From: Spirosoma agri
GTDB lineage: Bacteria; Bacteroidota; Bacteroidia; Cytophagales; Spirosomataceae
NCBI RefSeq assembly: GCF_010747415.1
Contig: NZ_JAAGNZ010000001.1
Span: 3,348,001 to 3,412,000 of the forward strand
Direction of reading: 5' to 3'
DNA length: 64,000 nt
The notes under the pieces were generated by a model that saw nothing but the letters and a program-made list of their open reading frames with translations, was not told the DNA's origin and ran no database searches. The translations under genes and the position numbers were made by a program. Numbering within the stretch: the first letter of the stretch is position 1; every line of letters begins with the position of its first letter. Positions 1-8,891 of this stretch are shown one piece after another.

Positions 1-919
1 ACAGAATGTGCTTGAACGTCTGATCGCTCAATTGAGTATCCACCCGAAGCCCCCGCTGCACATCACCACCCAATTCCGACGCACAGGCGTTTTCTTCACG
101 TTCGTGAATGTTGGCTTCGGCCTGGCGGGCACTCTCGGGCAGATCGATACTGTATACTTCGGCGTCCCAGCCCAACAGAAAACGCGGGTCGTAGTCAACC
201 ACATCGGTCAGGGTGTAGCTACTGGCTTCGGCTACCGTATCGGTCTGACTCTCCAGCTGTTTCGAGGCCATGATCAGTATATCGTCGTAGAAACCGGCGT
301 GCGAACCACTCCGCGACTCCCATCGAACGCGTTGCTCCTGCTGGTTCATAGTTCCACCTTTGCCATCGGGGACCTGCACCGTCACGTAATAATGAAACCC
401 GGCCTCACCCTGCCAGTTTGAGTAAGCCTGCGCATCGAAGGTCCAGAAGGGAATGTAGATGCCCCGAAAATTGTCGGGCATAGCCCCCGCTTTCAGATCG
501 GACGGAGCCAGAAAGTCATCACCCACCCAGCTTCGGAATCGCTCTATCGCCTGCTCATGGGAAATCCGGAAGGGCAATACGCCAGCCGGTTCGATCAACC
601 GGGTTTTGCGCGCTTCCGGGTTGACATTTTTCGTACCGCAGAAGGCACAGGTAATCGTTGGCACGTCGGAATTAACGGTAGTCCTGGCTCCGCAGTTGGG
701 GCAGGCAAACACGCGTTTTTCTTCCGTCGGCGCATTGGGCAGCAACTGATTTTCCACCTGATACCCGTTCAGGGGACGCTCCTCCAGTTTCTCTTTAGTG
801 AACGGAATGGCTTGTGTTCCGCCACAATGATCACAACTTAATTGCTGTTTTTCGGCCGAAAAGCGCATCTGTGACCCGCAGGTTGGACAGGGTACCCGAA
901 ATAAATCGGTTGGTGGCAT
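1..919 (-). CDS. TFIIB-type zinc-ribbon protein, YdjG-like (3' end outside window)
   Basis: The reading frame opens with an ATG at 919 and runs off the left edge, leaving about 306 residues. Two zinc ribbons are visible near the N-terminus: CPTC paired with CDHC (about residues 11-34), then CPNC paired with CAFC (about 70-95). A mixed alpha/beta region follows with no recognisable catalytic motif. This resembles the zinc-ribbon proteins often annotated as primosomal protein N'-like or TFIIB-type zinc ribbon, including Bacillus YdjG. It lies 83 bases downstream of, and on the same strand as, an SPFH-SHOCT protein. In Bacillus, YdjG and the SPFH protein YdjI work together in a PspA membrane-stress module, so a membrane-associated partner role is inferred. 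Membrane segments, if any, lie in the missing C-terminal part. Confidence 0.75.
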   Translation of the reverse strand, partial: MPPTDLFRVPCPTCGSQMRFSAEKQQLSCDHCGGTQAIPFTKEKLEERPLNGYQVENQLLPNAPTEEKRVFACPNCGARTTVNSDVPTITCAFCGTKNVNPEARKTRLIEPAGVLPFRISHEQAIERFRSWVGDDFLAPSDLKAGAMPDNFRGIYIPFWTFDAQAYSNWQGEAGFHYYVTVQVPDGKGGTMNQQEQRVRWESRSGSHAGFYDDILIMASKQLESQTDTVAEASSYTLTDVVDYDPRFLLGWDAEVYSIDLPESARQAEANIHEREENACASELGGDVQRGLRVDTQLSDQTFKHIL

Positions 920-1002
920 TCAGTACAGATCGTTTTGGGGTTATCAGGGTTACAGTGGTCGGTACAGGATTAGGCATACGCTGACCACCGTGGGATAAAT
1001 CG

Positions 1003-1983
1003 TTAAATTTTGGCCAGCAGTTCGGCTTTTTTGGCGGCAAATTCCTCTTCCGTCAGTACGCCAGCGGTCTTGAGGTCAGCAAGTTGCTTTAATAATTCCA
1101 TGGTTTTGGCTTTATCATCACCGGCAGGCTGCGGTGCGTTCTGGGCGCTGGCTCCACCCATAAAATTACCCAAACCGCCCATCAGCACGGCAGCGCCACC
1201 GGCCCCACCCGATTCGGCGGCTTTTTCGAGCGATACACCCGCCTGAAACTGCTGAAAACGCGCCATGTCGCCAACCATGTTCATCTGGGTTGTCTTGTCC
1301 AGAAAAGCCTCAACCTCTGGTGGCAAACTGGTATTTTCGATGTAAAACCGGGTCAGTTCCAGCCCATAAGCGGTGAAATCATCCTGCAAGATCGGGCGCA
1401 TCTTTTCCCCCAGTTCCTGATAATTACGCGCCAGATCAAGCACCGACGTATTCGATTCGGCCACCGTATCGGAAAATTTACTGACAATAGCCGTCCGTAG
1501 CTGCTCTTCCAGATCGCTAATCCGGACAACGGGGGTTGTACCGCCGTATTCGTGGATGAACTTGCCGCCATCGGTCACGCGCAGCGAAAACACACCAAAT
1601 GCCCGCACCCGCACCTGTTTGAACTCAGGATCGCGCACGATGATCGGGTTTTGCGTACCCCATTTCAGGTTCGTGAACTGCTTCGTCGAAACGAAATATA
1701 CATCGACCTTGAACGGCGATTCGAAACCGTATTTCCAGGATTTCAGTGTCGTCATGATCGGCATGTTCTGCGTGGTGAGTTCATACCTGCCCGGCGGATA
1801 CACATCGGCCAGTTTGCCTTCGTTTAGAAAAACAGCCACCTGCGATTCACGGACGGTCAGTTGCGCCCCGTATTTGATATCGTTGCCGTTATCAGGAAAT
1901 TTATAAATGACCGTATCGGTGGAGTTATCTACCCAATCGATTACGTCGATGAATTCATTACGGATAAAATCAAAAAGGCCCAT
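1003..1983 (-). CDS. SPFH domain protein with C-terminal SHOCT domain (YdjI-like)
   Basis: This 326-residue protein begins MGLFDFIRNEFIDVIDWVD and has an SPFH/band-7-like core from about 20 to 250. A glycine/alanine/methionine-rich linker (about 255-285) leads to a SHOCT motif (LADLKTAGVLTEEEFAAKK, about 295-325), a short oligomerisation module. There is no N-terminal transmembrane helix, unlike flotillins. Instead it matches the 'virion core protein'/YdjI family, whose members are held at the membrane by partners. It is followed on the same strand by the zinc-ribbon gene, the expected partner pairing. The likely role is a membrane-associated scaffold for envelope stress. Family is confident; function is inferred from the Bacillus pspA-ydjGHI arrangement. 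No pspA-like gene is in the window. Confidence 0.85.
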   Translation of the reverse strand: MGLFDFIRNEFIDVIDWVDNSTDTVIYKFPDNGNDIKYGAQLTVRESQVAVFLNEGKLADVYPPGRYELTTQNMPIMTTLKSWKYGFESPFKVDVYFVSTKQFTNLKWGTQNPIIVRDPEFKQVRVRAFGVFSLRVTDGGKFIHEYGGTTPVVRISDLEEQLRTAIVSKFSDTVAESNTSVLDLARNYQELGEKMRPILQDDFTAYGLELTRFYIENTSLPPEVEAFLDKTTQMNMVGDMARFQQFQAGVSLEKAAESGGAGGAAVLMGGLGNFMGGASAQNAPQPAGDDKAKTMELLKQLADLKTAGVLTEEEFAAKKAELLAKI

Positions 1984-2017
1984 TGTTGTTCGTTTAGGGA
2001 TTGGAGGGAGAGAATAA

Positions 2018-2176
2018 GTGAAAGAGTGATTAGTGATAGAGCGATTGGTGCTGCGTATTGGTTGGTAAATTATACTATTTCTTCTTCACTATTCAGCCCA
2101 ATCATAATTTACCGGCCAATACCCAAAATTCAATCACTCGTTCGCTCTATCACAAATCACTCAATTACTCGTTCAC
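2018..2176. repeat. long imperfect inverted repeat between ALDH and SPFH genes
   Basis: Arms lie at about 2018-2073 and 2104-2176. The best blocks are 19 bases at 2026-2044 matching the complement of the right arm with one mismatch, and a 14-base block ending in GGTAAATTAT at 2073 paired with ATAATTTACC at 2104. The right arm carries extra copies of a gagtgatt/gagtaatt-type word, so the arms differ in length. It sits 3' of the ALDH gene and 5' of the SPFH gene, both on the minus strand. It could be a MITE-like element or a transcript-folding spacer. No target-site duplication was identified. Confidence 0.6.
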
Positions 2177-2180
2177 CCAG

Positions 2181-3806
2181 TTAAAAGATAAAGTTGGTGC
2201 TCAGAAACTCGGATTTATGGTTGCCAACAATGTCGTTCAGGATGCTTTTGTTGGCGTCGGTATCTTTGGTGGCAACAACGGTGCGAATGGAGAACGAGCG
2301 AAGCGCATCCTCTACCGACAGCGTTCCTTCAGCCGAATCTTTGCGACCCGTGAACGGAAACGTATCCGGCCCGCGCTGGCATTGCGCATTGATGTTGACG
2401 CGACTTACCTGGTTGACCAGTGGATCGATCAGGTCGGCCAGTTGGTCGGTATCGGTTCCGAAAATGCTCACCTGCTGACCGTAATCCGCCGTGATGATGT
2501 ACTCAATGGGCTGCTCGATGGTGTCGTAGGGAATGACGGGCACGACCGGGCCGAACTGTTCTTCCCGGTAAAGTTTCATGCCCTCCACAATGGGGTAAAC
2601 GACAGCGGGTCTGAACAGCGATCCGGCTACTTCGCCCCCGCCCTCGTTGATGATCGTGGCGCCCCCGGCCTGTGCTTCGCGGATGCACTCCGCCAGGTAA
2701 TCGGGTTTGGTCGGTTCGGGTATGGGTGTAATCTGAACCCCGGCATCCCACGGCATGCCGGTTTTTAATTTGCTTACTTCCGGCCCAAAGCGACGCAGAA
2801 ACTCATCGGCAACGGAGCGATGCACCCAGATGATTTTGATCGCGGTACAACGCTGCCCGTTAAACGAAAGCGATCCGAGCAGGCATTCTTTTACCGCCAC
2901 ATCAAGGTCGGCATTGGGCAGAATGATAGCCGCATTCTTCGCATCCAGACTCATGACCGACCGGAGCCGGTTGAGTTTCGGGTGAAACCGCTGCAACTCA
3001 TCGGCAACCCGGCTCGACCCGATCAACGTCAGCACGTTGACTTTCCCCGACTTCATAACGGGCGGAATGACCGTAGCACCCCGACCGTAGAGCGAGTTGA
3101 CAACACCTTTGGGGAAACTGGTCCGGAAGGCTTCGAGCAGCGGATAATGCAGTAACGACCCATGTTTGGGCGTCTTGAACAGGATGGTATTCCCCATCAG
3201 AATACTCGGAATGAGCGTCGTGTACGTCTCATTCAGCGGGTAGTTGAACGGCCCCATGGCTAGCACCACGCCCAGCGGTGACCGACGTATCTGCCCGATG
3301 ATGCCTTCTTCAATGCGAAATCGGGAACTGGCACGATCGATGTTCTTCAGCGCATCGATGGTGTCATAAATGTACTTGACCGTACGGTCGAATTCCTTGG
3401 CGGAGTCGGCCAGATTCTTACCGATCTCCCACATCATCAGGTTAATAACCAGTTGCCTTTTTTCCAGCATTTTGCCGATAAACGTCTCCATGCACTGAAT
3501 ACGCTCACCGATCGACATCGTCGGCCACTCACCCCGACCATTGTCGTAGGCATTGACGGCGGACTCCAGCGCTTCGAGGGCTTCCTTTTCGGTCGTAACC
3601 GGAAAACTACCGACGAGCGTGCGTTGCAGCGTCCCGTCTTCGGCGGGTATACCGATTGGTGAATAAACATCAGAAACGGCACCATCCCACTGGCGCATCT
3701 CACCATTGATCAGGTATTCGCGCTGATGAATCGGTTCGATACGGTAGTCAGCCGGGATGGCCGACTCGTTTTGAGGAAACAGGCGGGCTAATGTAGGGTC
3801 ATTCAT
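2181..3806 (-). CDS. aldehyde dehydrogenase, GapN-like (non-phosphorylating NADP-GAPDH family)
   Basis: The ATG at 3806 gives 541 residues beginning MNDPTLARLF. A longer reading frame to 3878 exists, but its extra 24 residues look unlike a real N-terminus. The protein is a complete ALDH fold: cofactor segment around PLGVVLAMGPFNYPLNE, catalytic cysteine in FNGQRCTAIK, the REEQFGPV segment, and a C-terminal FPFTGRKDSAEGTLSV stretch typical of GapN-type enzymes. These oxidise glyceraldehyde-3-phosphate to 3-phosphoglycerate with NADP. At the position of the usual general-base motif ELGGK this protein reads SLDAK, so the standard glutamate is replaced. Related Bacteroidota enzymes may share this variation, so it need not be inactive. 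It appears to be a stand-alone cytosolic gene. Confidence 0.8.
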   Translation of the reverse strand: MNDPTLARLFPQNESAIPADYRIEPIHQREYLINGEMRQWDGAVSDVYSPIGIPAEDGTLQRTLVGSFPVTTEKEALEALESAVNAYDNGRGEWPTMSIGERIQCMETFIGKMLEKRQLVINLMMWEIGKNLADSAKEFDRTVKYIYDTIDALKNIDRASSRFRIEEGIIGQIRRSPLGVVLAMGPFNYPLNETYTTLIPSILMGNTILFKTPKHGSLLHYPLLEAFRTSFPKGVVNSLYGRGATVIPPVMKSGKVNVLTLIGSSRVADELQRFHPKLNRLRSVMSLDAKNAAIILPNADLDVAVKECLLGSLSFNGQRCTAIKIIWVHRSVADEFLRRFGPEVSKLKTGMPWDAGVQITPIPEPTKPDYLAECIREAQAGGATIINEGGGEVAGSLFRPAVVYPIVEGMKLYREEQFGPVVPVIPYDTIEQPIEYIITADYGQQVSIFGTDTDQLADLIDPLVNQVSRVNINAQCQRGPDTFPFTGRKDSAEGTLSVEDALRSFSIRTVVATKDTDANKSILNDIVGNHKSEFLSTNFIF

Positions 3807-3989
3807 ACGAAACAGACGATAAGGAGAACGGCGGCAAACGTCGCAATTCGCGGAATGAATTCCAACCCGGTTAGACAAAAATCAGGTAGTGGTCCGTTCC
3901 AGAGCGCCCAATTGGACTCTGGCACCAAAACTGATTTTACCTGGGCTTGTCTGTGTCGGACACCAACTCACCATGAATCGGTTCTGTTT

Positions 3990-4682
3990 TCAGAGTAGAT
4001 TCAGCCGATTCATCAGCGCTGATTTGTGGGCACGGCTAATCGGAATGACTTTATTGTTGAGAACCAGCGTATTCTCTTCAATATCAACGATCTTATCCAG
4101 GTGAACAATGTAGGAACGATGAACCCGCAGGAACTGACCGTCCAGCTTTTCCTCCAGCGATTTCATCGTTGTGTAAACGATGTGCATTTGGGTAGCCGTA
4201 TGAATTTTAACGTAGTCGCCGGTATTTTCGACGTAACAAATCGACTCGAAGGGTAGCCTGACATAGCGACCGTCGATCTTTATGTATATTTCCTTCCGCT
4301 TTATCGTTGAATTTGGCAGGACACGTCTGTTCAGTTCCAGTACTTTTTCAACGGCCAGATTGAAGCGAGGTAGTGTGATCGGTTTCTTAAGATAGTCCGT
4401 CACCTGGTACTGAAACGCATCGAACGCGTATTCTTCTTTACTGGTTGTCAGGACTACAAAGGGAATCGATGAGAGCTTTTCCAGCAAATCAAATCCCGAC
4501 AGACCCGGCATTTCGACATCGAGCCAGATCAGATCGACCATCTGTTCGGTAAGAAACACCAGGGCATCCGTCGCATTATTAAAAACACCATAAACATCCA
4601 ATGACCCATGCTGCTCGCAAAGCCGCTGTAACGATTTGCGAGCCATCGACTCATCTTCAACAATAATACAAGTCAACGCCAT
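3990..4682 (-). CDS. LytTR-family response regulator
   Basis: This 230-residue protein has an N-terminal receiver domain (about 1-115) with the acidic pair E9/D10 and phosphoacceptor D55 in LIWLDVEMPG, plus the conserved lysine in LKKP. A LytTR DNA-binding domain follows (about 135-230, with FLRVHRSYIVHLDKI). It is the output regulator for the hybrid kinase whose stop lies 3 bases before this start. Together with the H-NOX gene these form one minus-strand operon. The expected role is phosphorylation-dependent transcription control at paired direct-repeat sites. No target site could be assigned within the window. Confidence 0.92.
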   Translation of the reverse strand: MALTCIIVEDESMARKSLQRLCEQHGSLDVYGVFNNATDALVFLTEQMVDLIWLDVEMPGLSGFDLLEKLSSIPFVVLTTSKEEYAFDAFQYQVTDYLKKPITLPRFNLAVEKVLELNRRVLPNSTIKRKEIYIKIDGRYVRLPFESICYVENTGDYVKIHTATQMHIVYTTMKSLEEKLDGQFLRVHRSYIVHLDKIVDIEENTLVLNNKVIPISRAHKSALMNRLNLL

Positions 4683-4685
4683 AGC

Positions 4686-7532
4686 CTACGAGTGGGTAAA
4701 TCTTTGTTTTTCTTTCTGCAAAACCGGAATCAGTTCGTTCACCTTCGCCACGATATCCCTACAGTCTATTTCCAGCGTTTTACCATCGACACCTTGTCTT
4801 ACTTTATCTTCCAGGCTGTTCATTTTATGTTCCAGCATCGACAGGCCAACCATCCCAAATGTTGGCTTTAATTTATGCACTTGCTGCGCCAACACGGTTC
4901 GATCCTGTAGGAGACACACAGCAGGCAGTTCAAGTAGTTCGGGCACCACATCGTTCAGAAACGTTTCGAACATCTCCGCAGCGTAGACGCGGTCAGTGCC
5001 GTAGAGTTGTGTCAGGCGCTCCTGATCGAGTACGTTTTCAGCCTCGGTATCAAGGCCGACGGGTGCGTACCGCTGTAGCAGCGTACGGAGTTGAACGGGT
5101 TCGAATGGCTTCGTCAAAAAGTCATCCATACCCACTTCTTCGGCTATATTTTTTTGATCGAGCATGGCCGATGCCGTCAGGGCCACGATGGGTACGTGCT
5201 GGTTTGGATTGTGGGTACTCCGAATGGCAACCGTTGCTTCGTAGCCATTCATGATCGGCATTTGAATATCCATCAGAATAACATCGAACCGTTGTTTTTT
5301 CGCTTCTTCGACGGCCTGTTTACCATCCATCGCCAGCGTAAACGGAATCTTCCATTTGTTGAGCAGGCTACATAAGTATTTCTGGTTCATGAGGTTGTCC
5401 TCAACGACCAGCACGTGGCAGACCTTCAGGGCATCGTCGACCGACGCACTGTTGGGAGCCTGCGGTTCCGCTTCGACTTTCTTGTCGCTTCTGGCGTATG
5501 GCAGCGTAAACGTGAACTGGCTCCCCTCCCCTTCGGTGCTCCTTACCGAAATGGTGCCGCCTTGAATTTCAACCAGTTCTTTGGTTATAGCCAGGCCGAG
5601 CCCGGTGCCTTTGTGCTTGTGTCCCTGCGGATTCACCTGCTTGAACTTTTGAAAGACCACATCGAGCTTTTCCTCCGGAATGCCAACGCCTGAATCGATC
5701 ACCGAAAATTCGATCCAGTTCGTCGGGCCATCCTGCTTTTTGATCCGGGCCATGATCTGAATACTCCCTTCTTCAGTAAACTTTTCGGCATTGCCCACCA
5801 GATTCATCAAAATCTGGTTCAGCATCACATCATCACCGATAAAATCACCGGTAATTCGGGCATCCAGCATCACATCGACCGATATGGAACGCCCCTGAAG
5901 TTTCATATCAAACACTTTCTGAACAGACCGCAGCAGGCCACTCAGGTCGAACGGTCGGGCATGCATTTCTATACGTCCGGCTTCAATCTTAGTCATATCA
6001 AGTAAATCAGAGATCAGGCTGTGTAAAAAATCAGCGGATGTTTTTAAGATATCGATATATTCCCGCTGCTGGTTTGTGGGTTGGGTATCGAACAACAGGT
6101 GCGACATGCCGATGATGGCGTTCAGCGGAGTCCTGATCTCATGGCTCATGTTCGCCAGAAACTGTTTTTCGGCCTGTCGGGCATCGTCGGCAATCAGCCG
6201 GGCCCGTTCCAGTTCCTCTTCCAGATGCTTGCGCTCCGTGAGATCATAATGAATGCCCATCGAGCCAACGATTGAGCCCGCTTCGTCCAGAATTGGTACG
6301 CCACTCACCAGAACCCAGACCGGGCTGCCGTCTTTCTTTTTCAACTGCAACTCGTAGGAACCGGCATTCCCCTTTTGCCGTTCCCGCTGCTGCTGTTCCA
6401 GAACGCTCAGGTAGCTGGGCACTACCAGAAAGTCCGTGGCTTTTTTACCAATCAGTTCGCTTTCGGTATAACCGACCATCTTACAGAAGCGCTCATACGA
6501 ACGTACGATTGTCTGATCATTATCGACTTCGAGCAAACCCAGCTCCATATTATTCATGATACCCCGGTATTTTTCTTCACTTCGACGAATACGCTCCCGT
6601 GCCAGATACTTTTCGGTAACATCGTTGTATTTCCATAGATGGCCCATGAACTGATCACCCAGAAAAATGGGGACATAATCCCGTTCCAGGATTCGTCCGT
6701 TCATCATCCGGATTTCTTCACCAGTCGTCGCCTGCCGATTCTGAATCAGCCGCTCAACCTGATGGGCAAACCCTTCCGGGTCTTCCATGAGCTGCTTAAA
6801 CGTATTCGTCGACTGCGAATAGTCCGTCCCGATCAATTGCTGTGGACTCTGTTCAATCTCAAACAGATCGCAGAACAGTTGATTGACCAGAATGATGCGT
6901 CGCTGTTCGTCTTTTACCAGCACACCCGATTGCAGACTGGTAATCAGGGTCGATAATCGGCTCTGGGTTGTCTGTAGCTCTGTTTCGGCTTTTTTTCGGT
7001 CCGACACATCACGCGCAACCGCCACCAGTTCGACCACATCACTACCCGATTCGATAAGCCGAACCGTTTGGCCGATCCAGACAATACGCCCGTCTTTAGC
7101 CACTACCGGAAACTCATTATACGAGCTGTCTTTCCGCTCGATCAGCATCGTCTGATAAAACTCCAGGAGGCTTTTTCGGTAACCGGGCGCGACAATATCA
7201 GTGAAATGTTTGCCGACAAATTCCTGTTCGCTATACCCAAGCATTTTTTCGACGGCCGAGCTGACGAACGTAAAAATGCCATCGGGCCCAACCTTATAAA
7301 TAATGTCCTGAACCGACTCGATAACCTGACGATACCGCTGTTCGCTCTCGCGAAGTTCGGCCAGTTTATCCCGGATCTGTTGTTCCAGATTATCGTTCAG
7401 ATGCTGAAGCTGCTCATTGGCATCGTAGAGTTCCAGCGCTTTTTTTTCTAAGATCAGTTCAGCCTCTTGCCTGGCCGCCTTTTCGCGGTCAAGGTGTCGT
7501 TTCAGTAGACCGATATCGTTGTTGTGTATCAT
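4686..7532 (-). CDS. hybrid histidine kinase: 3 PAS, HisKA, HATPase, REC, HPt
   Basis: This 948-residue soluble sensor kinase has no membrane segment. In order: coiled coil (about 10-65), PAS1 (65-180), PAS2 (190-310), PAS3 (320-435), HisKA with H464 in NMSHEIRTPLN, HATPase (N box near N581, DSGVGIP, GTGLGLA), receiver (about 703-820, D755 in ILMDIQMP) and a C-terminal HPt with H886 in VHKLKP. The relay H464 to D755 to H886 is therefore complete and can pass phosphate to the downstream LytTR regulator. Its start overlaps the H-NOX stop by four bases, which argues that the H-NOX protein is its gas-responsive controller. The many PAS domains imply additional inputs. Confidence 0.95.
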   Translation of the reverse strand: MIHNNDIGLLKRHLDREKAARQEAELILEKKALELYDANEQLQHLNDNLEQQIRDKLAELRESEQRYRQVIESVQDIIYKVGPDGIFTFVSSAVEKMLGYSEQEFVGKHFTDIVAPGYRKSLLEFYQTMLIERKDSSYNEFPVVAKDGRIVWIGQTVRLIESGSDVVELVAVARDVSDRKKAETELQTTQSRLSTLITSLQSGVLVKDEQRRIILVNQLFCDLFEIEQSPQQLIGTDYSQSTNTFKQLMEDPEGFAHQVERLIQNRQATTGEEIRMMNGRILERDYVPIFLGDQFMGHLWKYNDVTEKYLARERIRRSEEKYRGIMNNMELGLLEVDNDQTIVRSYERFCKMVGYTESELIGKKATDFLVVPSYLSVLEQQQRERQKGNAGSYELQLKKKDGSPVWVLVSGVPILDEAGSIVGSMGIHYDLTERKHLEEELERARLIADDARQAEKQFLANMSHEIRTPLNAIIGMSHLLFDTQPTNQQREYIDILKTSADFLHSLISDLLDMTKIEAGRIEMHARPFDLSGLLRSVQKVFDMKLQGRSISVDVMLDARITGDFIGDDVMLNQILMNLVGNAEKFTEEGSIQIMARIKKQDGPTNWIEFSVIDSGVGIPEEKLDVVFQKFKQVNPQGHKHKGTGLGLAITKELVEIQGGTISVRSTEGEGSQFTFTLPYARSDKKVEAEPQAPNSASVDDALKVCHVLVVEDNLMNQKYLCSLLNKWKIPFTLAMDGKQAVEEAKKQRFDVILMDIQMPIMNGYEATVAIRSTHNPNQHVPIVALTASAMLDQKNIAEEVGMDDFLTKPFEPVQLRTLLQRYAPVGLDTEAENVLDQERLTQLYGTDRVYAAEMFETFLNDVVPELLELPAVCLLQDRTVLAQQVHKLKPTFGMVGLSMLEHKMNSLEDKVRQGVDGKTLEIDCRDIVAKVNELIPVLQKEKQRFTHS

Positions 7533-8068
7533 TCCTTCACGATATCAAAGAGTACTTTGCTGCCGTCGTCCACCAGATTCGTTTTTCGGATTGTTGCTTT
7601 TTCCCCGAAATGAGCGAAACAGCCGTCCATCAGACCAAGCGCAAAGTCGGACAGTTTTCGCTCTGACGTGTAGTACATATAAATCTGACGATCAGACACT
7701 TGCTCTACAGTAAAATGCGGCAATTCCGCATCCGGATACAACTTCCTCACTTCGACATGGATATGATGATCGATGGAATGGAGGAGGCTGAACGCAGAAT
7801 CGGACCGGTCGATCAGGGAGCGATACTTTTTCGTGAAGGTAACAAACATGTACTGTCCATACACCCGAAGCAGATCGGGTACCGGAATGTTGGTATGCTG
7901 GCTTAATTTGGTCACGAGTGTCACCATTTCGCCATGATTGTAGGTACCAATGGCAGTGTACTTTCCGCCTGACGGTAGGTCTGTTTCGGTCAATAATTGA
8001 TCTACTAACGAATAACCGAATTTAGTTTCGATCATTTCCAAAAACTCTGTAAACACAATTCCTTTCAT
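7529..8068 (-). CDS. H-NOX heme nitric oxide-binding sensor
   Basis: This 179-residue protein starts MKGIVFTEFLEMIETKFGYS and fits the usual size of stand-alone bacterial H-NOX domains. The proximal heme ligand is most likely H104 (IDHHIHVEVRKLYPDAELP), and the heme-propionate motif YxSxR is Y133-S135-R137. Such proteins bind NO or O2 through ferrous heme and regulate a partner kinase or cyclase. Here the next gene, overlapping by four bases (ATGA), is a hybrid kinase and then a LytTR regulator, so it is the first member of an H-NOX to kinase to transcription-factor pathway. Ligand preference cannot be settled by eye. Confidence 0.93.
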   Translation of the reverse strand: MKGIVFTEFLEMIETKFGYSLVDQLLTETDLPSGGKYTAIGTYNHGEMVTLVTKLSQHTNIPVPDLLRVYGQYMFVTFTKKYRSLIDRSDSAFSLLHSIDHHIHVEVRKLYPDAELPHFTVEQVSDRQIYMYYTSERKLSDFALGLMDGCFAHFGEKATIRKTNLVDDGSKVLFDIVKE

Positions 8069-8114
8069 GGAAACTAGAGATAAACTTATCCTATTAGTAG
8101 ATATATTTTAGTAA

Positions 8115-8122
8115 CAAATATA
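8115..8122 (-). promoter_or_regulatory. candidate Bacteroidota -7 box for the H-NOX operon
   Basis: On the minus strand this reads TATATTTG, an exact match to the Bacteroidota -7 consensus TAnnTTTG, about 47 bases upstream of the H-NOX start. No well-spaced -33 TTG element was seen, so the call rests on one box in an AT-rich stretch. Confidence 0.35.
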
Positions 8123-8305
8123 TTATTATTCTGGAGGATAAATCATTAATCCAAACTGCAAATACTTATTTATGCCAAAAAACGGGCAAAAGCTACAGTT
8201 CATCGAATTTCCGATAATAAAGACGGTTAACAGTCACAATTTTGTCAAAAGGAAACGAAAACCACTGCACTAAACCTCGTTTCTGCTTTACTCACTGCTC
8301 CAGCC

Positions 8306-8887
8306 ATGAAAAGTAAATTGAACGACGAAGAAGTAATCCGGCAGTATTTGACAACCAACCCCAACGATTGCTTCGAAATGCTTTATAACCGGTACGTCGG
8401 TAAAGTCTACAATCGCTGCCTTTCATTAACCAAAGACTCCGAAAAAGCCCAGGATTTCACGCACGATATATTCATCAAGATGTTTTCCCGGCTGGATAAG
8501 TTTGAAGAGCGCTCTACCTTTTCGACCTGGCTGTATTCGATCTCCTATAATTATTGCATGGATCAGATCCGGCTTGGCAAGCGGCTGACAACAACGTCGC
8601 TGGAAGACGACATGAATGCGGATACCGAGCAGGATGCAAAAACGAGCCAGTACGTAAGCGCCGATGACTCAGAAGATCTGGAAGATAACCTGCAACACCT
8701 CAACCGGGTGATGAATGCCTTACCAAAAGAGGAATCCATGATCCTGCGACTGAAATACCAGGACGGGCTCGACATCCGCCAGATTGCGGAGCAGCTCAAC
8801 TTGAAGGATAGTGCCGTTAAAATGCGCCTGAAACGGTCGCGGGAAAAGGTCAAACGTATTTATGGCATCGGGCTTATGGCCGGATAA
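8306..8887 (+). CDS. ECF-type RNA polymerase sigma factor
   Basis: This 193-residue protein has sigma-70 region 2 at about 20-90 (AQDFTHDIFIKMFSRLDKF, then STFSTWLYSISYNYCMDQIR) and region 4 at about 125-185 (ALPKEESMILRLKYQDGLDI, then a helix-turn-helix). The two are joined by an acidic linker (about 95-125). Region 3 is absent, as expected for extracytoplasmic-function sigma factors. No anti-sigma factor gene is adjacent. The next gene downstream is on the opposite strand after a palindromic element, so control must come from elsewhere or from its own expression level. Bacteroidota ECF factors frequently respond to envelope or nutrient cues; the target is unknown. Confidence 0.93.
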   Translation: MKSKLNDEEVIRQYLTTNPNDCFEMLYNRYVGKVYNRCLSLTKDSEKAQDFTHDIFIKMFSRLDKFEERSTFSTWLYSISYNYCMDQIRLGKRLTTTSLEDDMNADTEQDAKTSQYVSADDSEDLEDNLQHLNRVMNALPKEESMILRLKYQDGLDIRQIAEQLNLKDSAVKMRLKRSREKVKRIYGIGLMAG

Positions 8888-8891
8888 TTTT

